Shown: positions 8,598 to 17,599, counted from the first letter of the stretch. The stretch: 64,000 bases of DNA from Streptomyces sp. NBC_00271 (GCF_036178845.1 NZ_CP108070.1:7378001-7442000); one strand, 5' to 3'. A program made the numbers and translations. The notes: generated by a model from the sequence alone, not told the origin.

Positions 8598-9746
8598 TCA
8601 GGCGTGCGGGCCCGCCGTCACCCTCCCCACCACCAACTCCGCCCTCGCCTCCAGGATTTCACCCACCCTTTCCACCCGCTCCGCCAACTCCCGTTCCCGC
8701 TGCGCCGTCAGCCCTTCCAACGGCTCCACGGTGACCGTCGTACGCCCTCCCCGGCGCCGCTGGTGCCAGACCCCGGCCACCACACCGTCGACCAGCAGCA
8801 CGGGGAAGTTCCCGGCCTGACCGCCCGCGAGAGCACGCGCGTACGCCGGCCCGGGGAAGAGCACCTCGCGGGGCCCCGCCGCGATGGCGTACGCGTCGAA
8901 GTACGGAAGCAGCCGCACCCCGCGCACCGGCGCCCCCGGAAACTCCGTGTCGCCCGCCGCGACCCACGCCGGCCCCTCGAAGTCGACCTCCTCGATGACC
9001 CCCGCACCCGCCAGCGAGGCGAAGAGCGCCGTGGCCCAACCGCGCGGAGCCGCGGCCCACTTGGCGAACCGCCCCGGCGTCGCCGGTCCGTACGCGCGCA
9101 GATAGCGCTCCACGAGCAGGGCGAGCCCCTCGTCCGCGGCGAGCGGCTCGAAGTGCGGGGGCCGGGTGTACGTCACCTTGCGGCCCCGGTTCGGGGCGAA
9201 GCACAGCGCGCCGCGCTGACCCGCCCGGTGCATGACCTGCCGCCAGCGCGGCCACATGCCCTGGAACGCGGGCATCACCAGGTCCCCGGCCCAGGACCCG
9301 GCGCGCGCCACCACCGCGTCGCTCAACTCGTCGATGGTCAGCCGCGCACCGTCCAGGGCGTCCCCGATCGCCTCCACGACCTCGTCCGCCTGCTCCTCGG
9401 TGAGCCGGACGGCGGGCGCGAAGGGGCTCCGGCCGGACGGGATCGCCGTCAACGCGGCCGTCCAGAGGGGGAGTTCCGCGGTGGGGAGCAGATGTACGGT
9501 GCCGCGCGGGCCGTACGTCTTCACCAGCGAGCGGTCCTCCCAGAGCGCGGCGCGTACGTCCGCCCGCGTGACCCCGTCGGCGCGTACGCCCACGGACACC
9601 TCGGCCGCCGACAGGACTTGCGCGTGCGCGCCGAGCATCGCGCCGACGACGTCGGCGACCGGAGTCCCGCCGCGCGCCGGAACGGCCAGGCACTGGCGCT
9701 CCATGCGGCGCGCGCTCGCCTCGTTCCATGTGATCTTCAGGGTCAT
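8598..9746 (-). CDS. Winged-helix DNA-binding protein (AlkZ/YcaQ-like family)
   Basis: The 382-residue protein belongs to the HTH_42 (winged helix DNA-binding domain) family that includes AlkZ/YcaQ interstrand-crosslink glycosylases. Visible blocks are WEDRSLVKTYGPRGTVHLLP, MPAFQGMWPRWRQVMHRAGQ, RYLRAYGPATPGRFAKWA and LLPYFDAYAIA. I place the start at MTLKITWNEASARR: TACCTT lies 6 bases upstream of this ATG, a leaderless arrangement, while the longer open frame adds only 16 unsupported residues. A DNA-repair function is inferred from the family; the glycosylase QxQ-type catalytic motif was not identified. Confidence 0.82.
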   Translation of the reverse strand: MTLKITWNEASARRMERQCLAVPARGGTPVADVVGAMLGAHAQVLSAAEVSVGVRADGVTRADVRAALWEDRSLVKTYGPRGTVHLLPTAELPLWTAALTAIPSGRSPFAPAVRLTEEQADEVVEAIGDALDGARLTIDELSDAVVARAGSWAGDLVMPAFQGMWPRWRQVMHRAGQRGALCFAPNRGRKVTYTRPPHFEPLAADEGLALLVERYLRAYGPATPGRFAKWAAAPRGWATALFASLAGAGVIEEVDFEGPAWVAAGDTEFPGAPVRGVRLLPYFDAYAIAAGPREVLFPGPAYARALAGGQAGNFPVLLVDGVVAGVWHQRRRGGRTTVTVEPLEGLTAQRERELAERVERVGEILEARAELVVGRVTAGPHA

Positions 9747-9970
9747 GCGGCGAAGGTAGGCGGGAATGAGGTCAGAACCTGTCCGCTGGAGCACTCGGGA
9801 ACCGATTGACCGAAAACACCCTGATGCGACCTTTCATGGGTGAGATGTCCGTCCGTATGACGGACTTCTGCACAGGGTTTCCACATCGTTATCGGGAGTG
9901 GGTCGTCCAGGGTGTTCGCCTCACGTAAGTTCAGACCAAGGTAATTCGCGTGAGCAAAGCTGCGCGTGTG

Positions 9971-10001
9971 GCACCGCGCAGTGGAGGGGGCTGCGCGGTG
10001 C
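9971..10001 (-). terminator. Hairpin downstream of the DUF192 gene
   Basis: Perfect 11-bp arms GCACCGCGCAG and CTGCGCGGTGC with a 9-base loop lie 22 bases beyond the DUF192 stop. There is no T run on the minus strand, as often in Streptomyces. Confidence 0.5.
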
Positions 10002-10023
10002 TGCGCCCCCGCCTGACGCCACA

Positions 10024-10359
10024 TCACCGGTCGTGCACCGTGATCTGCGCCCCGCGCCGTACGCCCCATCGCTCCATCGTCCCGGCCTCCGCCTCCAGAA
10101 TGTGGCGGGAGCGTGGACGGGGGCGCCCCATGCGCCCCGGCTTCATCGTCCGCACCGCCAGGACGCGGAATTTCCGGTCCATATAGGCGACGTCGATCGC
10201 GAACCGCATCCCCAGGGTGTGCACCGCGGCGGCCGGCGAGAGCAGCAGGGCCCCGTCGATCCCGTCGCGCCCGAGCAGTCCACGGCGCCGGGCGCGGGCC
10301 GACGCGGCGACCTCCAGCGGCACCGGTGCGGGGGTCCCCGGCGTGGTGAGTGTGGCCAT
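10024..10359 (-). CDS. DUF192 domain protein
   Basis: The 111-residue protein is almost wholly a DUF192 domain: VPLEVAASARARRRGLLGRDG, the central TLGMRFAIDVAYMDRKFRVL and the end LEAEAGTMERWGVRRGAQI. Family function is not established. ATG 10359 was chosen because TAACTT lies 7 bases before it (leaderless pattern) and the domain begins soon after; a longer open frame to 10614 has no recognisable content. A hairpin follows the stop. Confidence 0.85.
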   Translation of the reverse strand: MATLTTPGTPAPVPLEVAASARARRRGLLGRDGIDGALLLSPAAAVHTLGMRFAIDVAYMDRKFRVLAVRTMKPGRMGRPRPRSRHILEAEAGTMERWGVRRGAQITVHDR

Positions 10360-10584
10360 GGGTGCGAAGTTAGCGGCGCCGTCAAGCGGGCGACACACAG
10401 GCGCGTCACTCTCCCGGAGTACGTGGGGGCGAGTCGGCGGGGAAGACCCAGTTGGTCGCAAACTCTCCAGATCTCTCCGTTTACCTCTCCATTCCCTTTG
10501 AATCCGCTGCGATTCGGCCATGGTCAAGCCCTGAATGAGAGGTTCCGGGGCCACCGTGGCGTCGTCGTCCGGTTTCGGAGAGTA
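10360..10584. other. Non-coding interval upstream of the C-rich small RNA
   Basis: About 225 bases carry no supported gene. The interval holds the leaderless promoter of the DUF192 gene (minus strand, TAACTT at 10372-10367) and must hold any promoter for the rightward small RNA candidate. A TTGAAT at about 10499 is a possible -35 element, but no convincing -10 follows it. Confidence 0.5.
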
Positions 10585-10685
10585 GTTGTGGCACGCCGAT
10601 GCACGCAGCATCACTTACGAAGGGTTATGGTGGAAACCCCCCCTCGGGCCGGTCCGTCTCCCCCCCACGGACCGGCCCGTTTTTT
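10585..10685 (+). ncRNA. Candidate 6C-like small RNA
   Basis: A short intergenic transcript is suggested by two runs of seven C (10637-10643 and 10660-10666), the second exposed in the loop of a perfect 12-bp terminator stem ending in six T. C runs presented by hairpins next to a terminator are the hallmark of the actinobacterial 6C RNA family. A weaker hairpin GGGTT/AACCC (about 10623-10640) abuts the first C run. In mycobacteria the 6C RNA (B11) lies close to the tad locus, and a tad locus lies about 7 kb upstream here. The 5' end is a guess and the family assignment needs a covariance search. Confidence 0.45.
10645..10685 (+). terminator. Strong intrinsic terminator
   Basis: Arms CGGGCCGGTCCG (10645-10656) and CGGACCGGCCCG (10668-10679) pair over 12 bp with a C-rich 11-base loop, followed by TTTTTT (10680-10685). 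T-tailed terminators are rare in this window, which marks it as the end of a defined transcript that is not uppS. Confidence 0.85.
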
Positions 10686-10966
10686 GTGCCCTCACGCCCC
10701 ACCCCACCGCCGCCTCGGCCTGCGCCCCCGTGCGCCCCCCTGACCCCGGCGAGCGGTCTTGGTGACACAGCGCCCCCACCCCGTTCGCCGGTGTCGACGA
10801 GGCGCCGCTGCTTTCCTCCACCATGATCGACCGGACAGGCCCTTGCCGGGCCGTTGGTTTCGCGGGGGTAGGCTTCGCCCCCGGGGACCGTCATAGGGAC
10901 AGGGGTTGCGCTGAGCGAGGCCGCTCTGCCGCGCCCGTCCGATCCGCACGGAGGGGCTGACAACAC
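10686..10966. other. Intergenic region upstream of uppS
   Basis: These 281 bases hold no supported gene. They presumably contain the uppS promoter; CGGAGGGGCTGAC near 10950 is the ribosome binding site. Long open frames here in several phases are products of G+C bias. Confidence 0.5.
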
Positions 10967-11740
10967 GTGAACCTGCGGGACAACCTGCGCCGGCTGCTGC
11001 TCAGGTTCTACACACGCAGGGTGGAGGGCCACCTCGACCACGACCAGGTGCCCAAGCACATCGGCGTCATCATGGACGGCAACCGACGCTGGGCGAAGGC
11101 GGCGGGCAGCACGGCCGCCCAGGGGCACCGTGCCGGTGCCGACAAGATCGAGGAGTTCCTCGGCTGGTGCTCGGAGACCGACGTCGAGGTCGTCACCCTC
11201 TGGCTGCTGTCGACGGACAACTTCGACCGCCCCGAGGAAGAGCTCGTCCCCCTGCTCGGCATCATCGAGGGCGTCGTACGCACCCTCGCGGCCGACGGCC
11301 GCTGGCGCGTGCACCACGTGGGCACGCCGGACATCCTGCCCTCCCAGATGCAGACCGCGCTGAAGGAGGCCGAGGAGGCCACGGCGCACGTCGACGGGAT
11401 ACTGGTCAACGTCGCCATCGGCTACGGCGGCCGCCAGGAGATCGCCGACGCCGTGCGCTCCATGCTCCTCGACGCCGCCGACAAGGGCTCCTCGATCGAG
11501 GACGTCGCGGAGTCGGTGGACATCGACCTCATCGGCAAGCACCTCTATACGAGTGACCAGCCCGACCCCGACCTGGTGATCCGCACCAGCGGCGAGCAGC
11601 GGCTGTCCGGATTCATGCTGTGGCAGACGGCCCATTCGGAGTACTACTTCTGCGAAGTCTTCTGGCCGGCGTTCCGCAAGGTCGACTTCCTGCGCGCCCT
11701 GCGTGACTACGCGGCGCGACACCGCCGCTACGGAGGCTGA
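10967..11740 (+). CDS. uppS: Isoprenyl transferase (cis-prenyl chain synthase)
   Basis: The 257-residue protein is a cis-prenyltransferase making polyprenyl diphosphate from farnesyl-type diphosphate and isopentenyl diphosphate, the lipid carrier for cell-wall synthesis. All family blocks are present: HIGVIMDGNRRWAK with the catalytic Asp, GHRAGADKIEEFL, STDNFDRPEEEL, LVNVAIGYGGRQEI, and DLVIRTSGEQRLSGFMLWQ with the diphosphate-binding Arg residues. GTG 10967 follows CGGAGGGG. Product chain length cannot be told from sequence; Streptomyces usually carry two such enzymes. Confidence 0.92.
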   Translation: MNLRDNLRRLLLRFYTRRVEGHLDHDQVPKHIGVIMDGNRRWAKAAGSTAAQGHRAGADKIEEFLGWCSETDVEVVTLWLLSTDNFDRPEEELVPLLGIIEGVVRTLAADGRWRVHHVGTPDILPSQMQTALKEAEEATAHVDGILVNVAIGYGGRQEIADAVRSMLLDAADKGSSIEDVAESVDIDLIGKHLYTSDQPDPDLVIRTSGEQRLSGFMLWQTAHSEYYFCEVFWPAFRKVDFLRALRDYAARHRRYGG

Positions 11741-12037
11741 CCCAGGGGGGTGCGAGGGGCGCGCGTCATCCGGAGTTAACGAACGCGTGGTCACATGCTC
11801 TTGCATGGCCGCGCATGTTCGAGGGCATAAGCCATGCAGGTCGACGCCCGAACCACGGGTGTCGTATCTCAGCGGACGGCACGGGGCCGTCCGCCCGGGA
11901 GGCCCTTTGCACCAGCCCGACCGTGCGGTCAGTACGGACGAGACGGAGGGCCGGTCTCCGGCCCGCGCAATGCGGCCAGGACCGGTCCAGCTCCTCTCCG
12001 TCGCTCCCCGACCTCATCCGAGGGGGTACGTCCTTCC
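11741..12037. other. Leader region upstream of phoH
   Basis: About 297 bases without a supported gene separate uppS and phoH. It contains an inverted repeat TGCATGGC (11802-11809) and GCCATGCA (11831-11838) and several further CATG motifs. AGGGGG at 12021 is the probable ribosome binding site of phoH. The region is long for a Streptomyces leader and may be regulatory. Confidence 0.45.
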
Positions 12038-13363
12038 GTGGTGACCAGCACAAAGCGCCACAAGCCCGACCGGCGCACCTATGTTCTCGACACCAGCGTC
12101 CTGCTGGCCGATCCGAACGCCCTGAGCCGCTTCGACGAGCACGAGGTCGTGCTTCCGATCGTCGTGGTGACGGAACTGGAGGCCAAGAGGCACCATCCGG
12201 AACTCGGCTACTTCGCCCGGCAGGCCCTACGCCTGCTCGACGAATTCCGGGTGCGGCACGGCCGCCTCGACTCCCCCATTCCGATCGGGGACCTCGGCGG
12301 GACCGTACGCGTCGAGCTCAACCACTCGGACCCCAGCGTCCTGCCCAGCGGGTACCGCCTGGGGGACAACGACTCCCGCATCCTCGCGGTCGCCCGCAAC
12401 CTGCAGGCCGAGGGGTACGACGTCACCGTCGTCTCGAAGGACCTGCCGCTCAGGATCAAGGCCTCGTCCGTCGGTCTCCTCGCCGAGGAGTACCGCGCGG
12501 AACTGGCCATCACGGGCTCCTCCGGCTGGACCGGAATGTCCGAACTGACCCTGTCCGGCGAGCAGGTGGACATCCTCTTCGAGGAGGGACACGCGTACGT
12601 CCCCGAAGCGGCCGACCTGCCGGTGCACACCGGTCTGACGATCCAGTCGGAGCGCGGCAAGGCCCTCGGCCGAGTCACCTCCGACGGCAACGTCCGGCTG
12701 GTGCGCGGCGATCGGGAGGCCTTCGGCATCAAGGGCCGCAGCGCCGAGCAGCGCATCGCGCTCGATCTGCTGCTCGACCCGGACATCGGGATCGTGTCGA
12801 TGGGCGGCCGGGCCGGCACCGGCAAGTCCGCGCTCGCGCTCTGCGCGGGTCTGGAGGCCGTGCTCGAGCGGCGCCAGCACCAGAAGGTGATGGTCTTCCG
12901 GCCGCTGTACGCGGTGGGCGGGCAGGAGCTCGGCTATCTGCCGGGCTCCGAGTCCGAGAAGATGAGTCCCTGGGCGCAGGCGGTCTTCGACACGCTGTCG
13001 GCGGTCACCTCGCGCGAGGTCATCGAGGAGGTCACCGCGCGCGGCATGCTGGAGGTCCTGCCGCTCACCCACATCCGGGGCCGTTCCCTGCACGACGCCT
13101 TCGTGATCGTGGACGAGGCCCAGTCACTGGAACGGAACGTGCTGCTGACCGTTCTGTCCCGCATCGGCGCCAACTCGCGGGTGGTTCTCACCCATGACGT
13201 GGCACAGCGGGACAATCTGCGCGTCGGCCGCTACGACGGTGTGGTCGCCGTCGTGGAGAAGCTGAAGGGTCATCCGCTCTTCGCGCACGTGACGTTGAAC
13301 CGCTCCGAGAGGTCCCAGATCGCGGCGCTTGTGACCGAAATGCTGGAGGACGGACAGATCTGA
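12038..13363 (+). CDS. phoH: PhoH-like ATPase with N-terminal PIN domain
   Basis: The 441-residue protein fuses a PIN ribonuclease-type domain (about residues 10-135; [40 protein letters not shown] with the acidic residues) to a PhoH P-loop ATPase (about 225-440; [12 protein letters not shown]alker [12 protein letters not shown]alker B). PIN-PhoH proteins are predicted RNA-unwinding ribonucleases. The start is GTG 12038, giving [18 protein letters not shown] just before the PIN domain; the open frame runs further upstream without conserved content. Two inverted repeats follow the stop. Confidence 0.88.
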   Translation: MVTSTKRHKPDRRTYVLDTSVLLADPNALSRFDEHEVVLPIVVVTELEAKRHHPELGYFARQALRLLDEFRVRHGRLDSPIPIGDLGGTVRVELNHSDPSVLPSGYRLGDNDSRILAVARNLQAEGYDVTVVSKDLPLRIKASSVGLLAEEYRAELAITGSSGWTGMSELTLSGEQVDILFEEGHAYVPEAADLPVHTGLTIQSERGKALGRVTSDGNVRLVRGDREAFGIKGRSAEQRIALDLLLDPDIGIVSMGGRAGTGKSALALCAGLEAVLERRQHQKVMVFRPLYAVGGQELGYLPGSESEKMSPWAQAVFDTLSAVTSREVIEEVTARGMLEVLPLTHIRGRSLHDAFVIVDEAQSLERNVLLTVLSRIGANSRVVLTHDVAQRDNLRVGRYDGVVAVVEKLKGHPLFAHVTLNRSERSQIAALVTEMLEDGQI

Positions 13364-13382
13364 CCCACCTGGTGCCATCTGT

Positions 13383-13414
13383 CACCACTTGACCCGGTTG
13401 GTCAAAACGTGGTG
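13383..13414 (+). terminator. Bulged inverted repeat after phoH
   Basis: CACCACTTGACC and GGTCAA-aac-GTGGTG form a 12-bp stem with a 3-base bulge and a 5-base loop, 20 bases beyond the stop. It could be a first-stage terminator or an operator for the downstream gene. Confidence 0.4.
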
Positions 13415-13428
13415 GATGCACGGTAGTT

Positions 13429-13471
13429 GACGCCGCCCGGCAAAAGGCGAAGAGCCTAGCCGGGCGGCGTC
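13429..13471 (+). terminator. Intrinsic terminator of phoH
   Basis: Perfect 13-bp arms GACGCCGCCCGGC and GCCGGGCGGCGTC with a 17-base loop, followed by TTCG. Confidence 0.7.
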
Positions 13472-13808
13472 TTCGTGCGCGCTTGTTTCCGCGAAACTCC
13501 TGGGGCAAACGGGGTGTGAGCTTTCACACGCAACGGGGAATTGCCTCGCGGCGTCGGGTTACGGCAGAGTCTCAGTCCTGTCAGGCCCCGCATACGACAC
13601 ACGTGTACCCCCAGCGGTACCGCACCTCAGGAACAACAGAACTCCATAGAGTCGTCGTATGCCGCCCGCGCACCACGCGGCACTTCCGTCAAGGGAGTTG
13701 CCCACCGGGCCCGTGCCTCCCGTGACCCCGCAGTTGGGAGGCCAGTGTTCAGGGGCACGATTGCGTCCGCGAGGGTCACCTAAGCGGGCGATGCTGGAAG
13801 GAAACCGT
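13472..13808. other. Long upstream region of the SLT-domain gene
   Basis: About 337 bases hold no supported gene. I looked for a c-di-AMP (ydaO-type) riboswitch, which precedes many Streptomyces cell-wall hydrolase genes, and could not recognise its conserved core. The segment is still long enough for a structured leader. GGAAGG at 13796 is the ribosome binding site of the next gene. Confidence 0.45.
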
Positions 13809-14495
13809 GTGAGCCGGATTTCGGTCCGGGGACTCGCAGTGGCCTCGGCCACCGCGGTCACCGCTGTCGGCGCCGTGAGTGGTGTTGCCTCGGGCAGCAC
13901 TGGCCAGCCGTCTATCGACGCTGAGGCGACGGCGAGTGACTCGACCCTCCTCGCGGACATACCTGCGGGCCAGCAGGCCCAGGTGCAGACCGCGTCCCTG
14001 ACGCAGCAGGCCGACGCACAGGCCATCGCCGCGGACGCGAGCGCCAAGAAGGACGCGGAGGAGGCTGCCCGCAAGCAGGCGGCCAAGGACGCGGTCGCGA
14101 AGCAGAAGGCCGCGGCGGACGCCAAGAAGCGGAAGGAAGCCGCGGAAGCGGCCAGCCGCTCCGAGACGCGTGCCGCTGTCAGCCTGGCCCCGCAGTCCTC
14201 GTACACCGTCGCCGAGGTCCAGGCCATCGCGCGGCAGATCATCCCCAGCGGTCAGTTCCAGTGCTTCAGCAACATCGTGGACCACGAGTCCACCTGGAAC
14301 TACAGGGCGCAGAACCCCTCTTCCGGCGCCTACGGTCTCGTGCAGTCGCTGCCCGGCAGCAAGATGGCGTCCGTCGGTGCCGACTGGCAGACCAACCCGG
14401 CCACGCAGATCAAGTGGGGCCTCAACTACATGAACGACCGCTACGGCAGCCCCTGCGGCGCCTGGTCGTACTGGCAGGCCCACGGCAACTACTGA
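13809..14495 (+). CDS. Secreted transglycosylase-like SLT-domain protein
   Basis: The 228-residue protein has a signal peptide (about residues 1-37), an Ala/Lys/Asp-rich segment predicted as coiled coil (about 70-125; repeats such as KKDAEEAARKQAAKDAVAKQ), and a C-terminal lysozyme-like SLT/Rpf-type domain (about 138-228) with NIVDHESTWN carrying the catalytic-type Glu, and GAYGLVQSLPGSKM. It should act on wall peptidoglycan outside the cell. Start GTG 13809 follows GGAAGG at a good distance; the ATG at 13791 is in frame but lacks a ribosome binding site. Confidence 0.87.
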   Translation: MSRISVRGLAVASATAVTAVGAVSGVASGSTGQPSIDAEATASDSTLLADIPAGQQAQVQTASLTQQADAQAIAADASAKKDAEEAARKQAAKDAVAKQKAAADAKKRKEAAEAASRSETRAAVSLAPQSSYTVAEVQAIARQIIPSGQFQCFSNIVDHESTWNYRAQNPSSGAYGLVQSLPGSKMASVGADWQTNPATQIKWGLNYMNDRYGSPCGAWSYWQAHGNY

Positions 14496-14525
14496 GCCGT
14501 CGTCACCTTCGGCCGCTCAACCTTT

Positions 14526-14560
14526 CGAAGCCCCTCCCCGTCCTAGGGTGAGGGGCTTCG
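14526..14560 (+). terminator. Terminator after the SLT-domain gene
   Basis: Perfect 11-bp arms CGAAGCCCCTC and GAGGGGCTTCG with a 13-base loop, 30 bases after the stop. Confidence 0.65.
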
Positions 14561-14629
14561 GCCATGTACGGTCGGAACCGACGACTCCAGGGGGGAGTGG
14601 TGGGGAGTAGCGGGGGAAAAGGACGGATC

Positions 14630-16078
14630 ATGTCGAGAGTGCCAGGGTTGCTCGGCCGGCTCGGCGCCGGGCTGACCGAGCTGGGTGCGCGGTTGGACGA
14701 GCGCCGCGCCGAGGTGGAGAAGGAGTCGGGGGGCTCGCTCGACCTGATCGAGGAGACCGACGACCGGTCGCCGCGCGGCTCCACGACGACGGTACGGACG
14801 GACGCGAAGCCTTCCGCGCCCCCTGCCGACGCCGCTCCCGAATCCACCCCCGAACGTGCACCCGGATCCGATTCCGATGCGGAGCCCTCCGCCGTTTCCG
14901 CCCCCGCTCCCGTCCCCCACTACACCCGTGGGCCGGAGACGGACACCCGGCCCGATCCCGTCCTGGCCGTGCCGTGGGGCGTACGGGTCGCGGCCGAGAC
15001 CGGCTGGCGGCTGCTCGTTCTCGCGGGCACGCTCTGGGTGTTGATGCGGGTGATCAGCGCCGTACAACTGGTCGTACTGGCCTTCGTCGCCGCGCTGCTC
15101 ATCACCGCGCTCCTTCAGCCCACCGTGGCGCGCCTGAAGCGACTGGGATTCCCCAGGGGCCTCGCCACCGCGCTCACCGCGATCCTCGGCTTCGTCATCA
15201 TGGGGCTGGTCGGCTGGTTCGTGGTCTGGCAGGTCCAGGAGAACATCGACAACCTCTCGAACCAGATCCAGGACGGCATCGACGAGTTGCGCAAGTGGCT
15301 CCTCAACAGCCCGTTCCATGTGACGGACAAGCAGATCAACGAGATCGCCAAGAACCTGCGGGAGGCGATCGGTGCGAACACGGACCAGATCACGTCGGCG
15401 GGGCTGGAGGGCGTGACGGTCATAGTGGAAGCCCTGACCGGCATCCTCCTGACGATGTTCTCGACGCTCTTCCTTCTCTACGACGGCAAGCGGATCTGGG
15501 AGTGGACGCTGAAGCTGGTGCCGGCGGCGGCGCGACCGGGGGTGGCCGGAGCGGGGCCCCGTGCGTGGCGGACCCTGACGGCCTATGTGCGCGGCACGGT
15601 GATAGTGGCTCTGATCGACGCGATCTTCATCGGCCTCGGCATCTACTTCCTGAACGTCCCCATGGCCGTGCCCCTCGCCGTCTTCATCTTCCTCTTCGCG
15701 TTCATTCCGCTGGTGGGCGCGGTGGTGTCGGGGGCGTTGGCGGTGGTGGTCGCGGTGGTGACGCAGGGTGTGTTCACCGCGCTGATGACGTTGCTCGTCG
15801 TGCTCGCGGTCCAGCAGATCGAGGGCCACATCCTCCAGCCGTTCATTCTGGGGCGGGCCGTGCGGGTGCATCCGCTGGCGGTGGTGCTGTCCGTCGCGGC
15901 GGGTGGGCTGGTCGCCGGGATCGGCGGGGCCGTGGTGGCGGTGCCGCTGGTGGCGGTCACCAACACGGTGGTGGGATACCTGCGTTCGTACTCCCGCGAG
16001 CCGGCACTCCGGCACGCGCCGGAGCCGCGGGGCGCCACAGCGCTGGATGTGGCCCCGGTACGCCCCCCATCTCCGTGA
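14630..16078 (+). CDS. AI-2E family transporter (TqsA/PerM-like permease)
   Basis: The 482-residue protein has a variable Pro/Ser-rich cytoplasmic N-terminus (to about residue 110), then seven to eight membrane segments. The family is recognisable from LVVLAFVAALLITALLQP, the amphipathic section with VQENIDNLSNQIQDGIDEL, and the C-terminal FLFAFIPLVGAVVSGALAVV and GGLVAGIGGAVVAVPLVAV. Members export autoinducer-2 or other small molecules, or act in cation/proton exchange; the substrate here is unknown. ATG 14630 was preferred to 14564, which has no ribosome binding site. Confidence 0.87.
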   Translation: MSRVPGLLGRLGAGLTELGARLDERRAEVEKESGGSLDLIEETDDRSPRGSTTTVRTDAKPSAPPADAAPESTPERAPGSDSDAEPSAVSAPAPVPHYTRGPETDTRPDPVLAVPWGVRVAAETGWRLLVLAGTLWVLMRVISAVQLVVLAFVAALLITALLQPTVARLKRLGFPRGLATALTAILGFVIMGLVGWFVVWQVQENIDNLSNQIQDGIDELRKWLLNSPFHVTDKQINEIAKNLREAIGANTDQITSAGLEGVTVIVEALTGILLTMFSTLFLLYDGKRIWEWTLKLVPAAARPGVAGAGPRAWRTLTAYVRGTVIVALIDAIFIGLGIYFLNVPMAVPLAVFIFLFAFIPLVGAVVSGALAVVVAVVTQGVFTALMTLLVVLAVQQIEGHILQPFILGRAVRVHPLAVVLSVAAGGLVAGIGGAVVAVPLVAVTNTVVGYLRSYSREPALRHAPEPRGATALDVAPVRPPSP

Positions 16079-16504
16079 CGATTCCCCCCGGGCGGGTCCT
16101 TGTCCGCGGGCCGGTGGGGGTTGATCGCGCAGTTCCCCGCGCCCCTGAGGCGGGGCTTCGCCCCGCATCCCCGGCCACCCGGATTCGTTTGTCCGCGGGC
16201 CGGTGGGGGTTGATCGCGCAGTTCCCCGCGCCCCTGAGGCGGGGCTTCGCCCCGTATCCCCCGGCCACCGGATTCGTTTGGCTGCGGGTGAGGCGGGGCT
16301 TGGCGCGCAGTTCACCGCCCCCCTGGGGCACGGGGCTGGGCCCCGGCGCCCCAGGCTTTTAGGGGCGCGGGGAACTGCGCGACCAGCCCCCACCGGACCC
16401 GCAGCCGAAGAACCCACCCGGGGTCTGGGGGCGGAGCCCCCGGGGGAAGCCGAGGCCCCGTCCACCCGGCCAGGGTGAACGGGGCCTGAGAGAAGACGCG
16501 GAGG
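16079..16504. other. Repeat-filled intergenic region
   Basis: The 426 bases between the AI-2E gene and the convergent ahpD contain only repeats (the 89-bp direct repeat, an inverted copy and GGGGCGGAGCCCC-type hairpins). Long open frames here are not genes. The folded structure probably serves as a bidirectional terminator. Confidence 0.7.
16102..16280. repeat. Two tandem copies of an 89-bp intergenic repeat
   Basis: The unit starting GTCCGCGGGCCGGTGGGGG at 16102 is repeated at 16191 almost base for base, including the core CGCAGTTCCCCGCGCCCCT and GGGGCTTCGCCCC. A third degenerate half-copy lies near 16290-16330 and an inverted core at about 16358-16395. The same core occurs at several other intergenic sites in the window. 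Confidence 0.85.
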
Positions 16505-17038
16505 TTACTCCGCGAGAACGGCTTCGGCGTCCAGGGTCGTGGCGACCGCCTGGATCACGGAAGCGATCTTGAACGCCTCCTGGATCGTCTCCCGGTCGAC
16601 GCCCGCCTTGCGGAGCACCTGCTCATGGGAGTCAAGACACTGCCCGCAGCCGTTCACCGCGGACACCGCCAACGACCACAGCTCGAAGTCGACCTTCTCG
16701 ACACCGGGGTTGCCGATGACGTTCATCCGCAGACCGGCCCGCAGGGTCCCGTACTCGGGGTCCGACAGCAGGTGCCGCGTGCGGTAGAAGACGTTGTTCA
16801 TCGCCATGATCGCGGCAGCCGACTTGGCGGCGGTGTACGCCTCCGGCGACAGCTGAGCCTTCGCCTCCGGCTCCAGCTCCCGCAGCACCCGCGGCGACCG
16901 CGCCGCGATCGCGCACGCCAGCACCGTCCCCCACAGCTGCTGCTGCGGAAGGTCCGAGTTGCCGATGACCGAGCCGAGGTTGAGACGTAGGTCCTTCGCG
17001 TAGTCCGGCAGGGCGGACTTCAGTTCGTCGAGGGACAT
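16505..17038 (-). CDS. ahpD: Alkyl hydroperoxide reductase AhpD
   Basis: The 177-residue protein is an AhpD carboxymuconolactone-decarboxylase-fold disulfide reductase, with the redox motif [20 protein letters not shown] (C-x-x-C-x-x-x-H). It reduces AhpC, in mycobacteria via lipoamide and dihydrolipoamide dehydrogenase. It lies 6 bases downstream of ahpC in one operon divergent from oxyR. Confidence 0.95.
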   Translation of the reverse strand: MSLDELKSALPDYAKDLRLNLGSVIGNSDLPQQQLWGTVLACAIAARSPRVLRELEPEAKAQLSPEAYTAAKSAAAIMAMNNVFYRTRHLLSDPEYGTLRAGLRMNVIGNPGVEKVDFELWSLAVSAVNGCGQCLDSHEQVLRKAGVDRETIQEAFKIASVIQAVATTLDAEAVLAE

Positions 17039-17044
17039 GGAGGG

Positions 17045-17599
17045 TTACTCACCCGCCAGGAGCGCCACCGGGTCGAGGGTGTTCTCGCCCTTGGTCCAGT
17101 TGCACGGGCAGAGCTCGTCCGTCTGGAGCGCGTCGAGGACCCGGAGGACCTCCTTGGGGTTACGGCCGACGGAACCGGCGGTCACCATGGAGAACTGGAT
17201 CTCGTTGTTCTGGTCGACGATGAACACCGCACGCTTGGCGAAGCCGTCCTCGCCCTCGATGCCGAGGTCCCGCATGAGCTCGTGCTTCGAGTCGGCCATC
17301 ATCGGGAAGGGCAGGTCACGCAGGTCGTCGTGGTCCTTGCGCCAGGCGTGGTGCACGAACTCGGAGTCGCCGGAGAAGCCGAGCACCTGAGCGTCACGGT
17401 CGGCGAACTCGTCGTTCAGCTTGCCGAAGGCCGCGATCTCGGTCGGGCACACGAAGGTGAAGTCCTTGGGCCATGCGAAGATCACCTTCCACTGACCCTC
17501 GTAGGTCTTGTGGTTGATCTGCTGGAACTCCTCGCCCTTCTCCAGCGAGACACAGGCGGTCAGATCGAACTCGGGGAACTTGTCACCGACAGTGAGCAC
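17045..17599 (-). CDS. ahpC: Peroxiredoxin AhpC
   Basis: The 184-residue 2-Cys peroxiredoxin has the peroxidatic Cys in KDFTFVCPTEIAAF and resolving Cys pair near the end in LCPCNW. It reduces hydrogen peroxide, alkyl peroxides and peroxynitrite and is regenerated by AhpD. GTG 17599 (VLTVGDKFPEFDL) follows GGAGAG; the longer open frame crosses the regulatory region and is not used. Expression should be controlled by OxyR from the box in the divergent promoter. Confidence 0.95.
   Translation of the reverse strand: MLTVGDKFPEFDLTACVSLEKGEEFQQINHKTYEGQWKVIFAWPKDFTFVCPTEIAAFGKLNDEFADRDAQVLGFSGDSEFVHHAWRKDHDDLRDLPFPMMADSKHELMRDLGIEGEDGFAKRAVFIVDQNNEIQFSMVTAGSVGRNPKEVLRVLDALQTDELCPCNWTKGENTLDPVALLAGE

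Noticed and set aside
13472..13808. c-di-AMP (ydaO) riboswitch before the SLT-domain gene
   Set aside because: The gene class often carries one, but I could not find the conserved core motifs in the leader.
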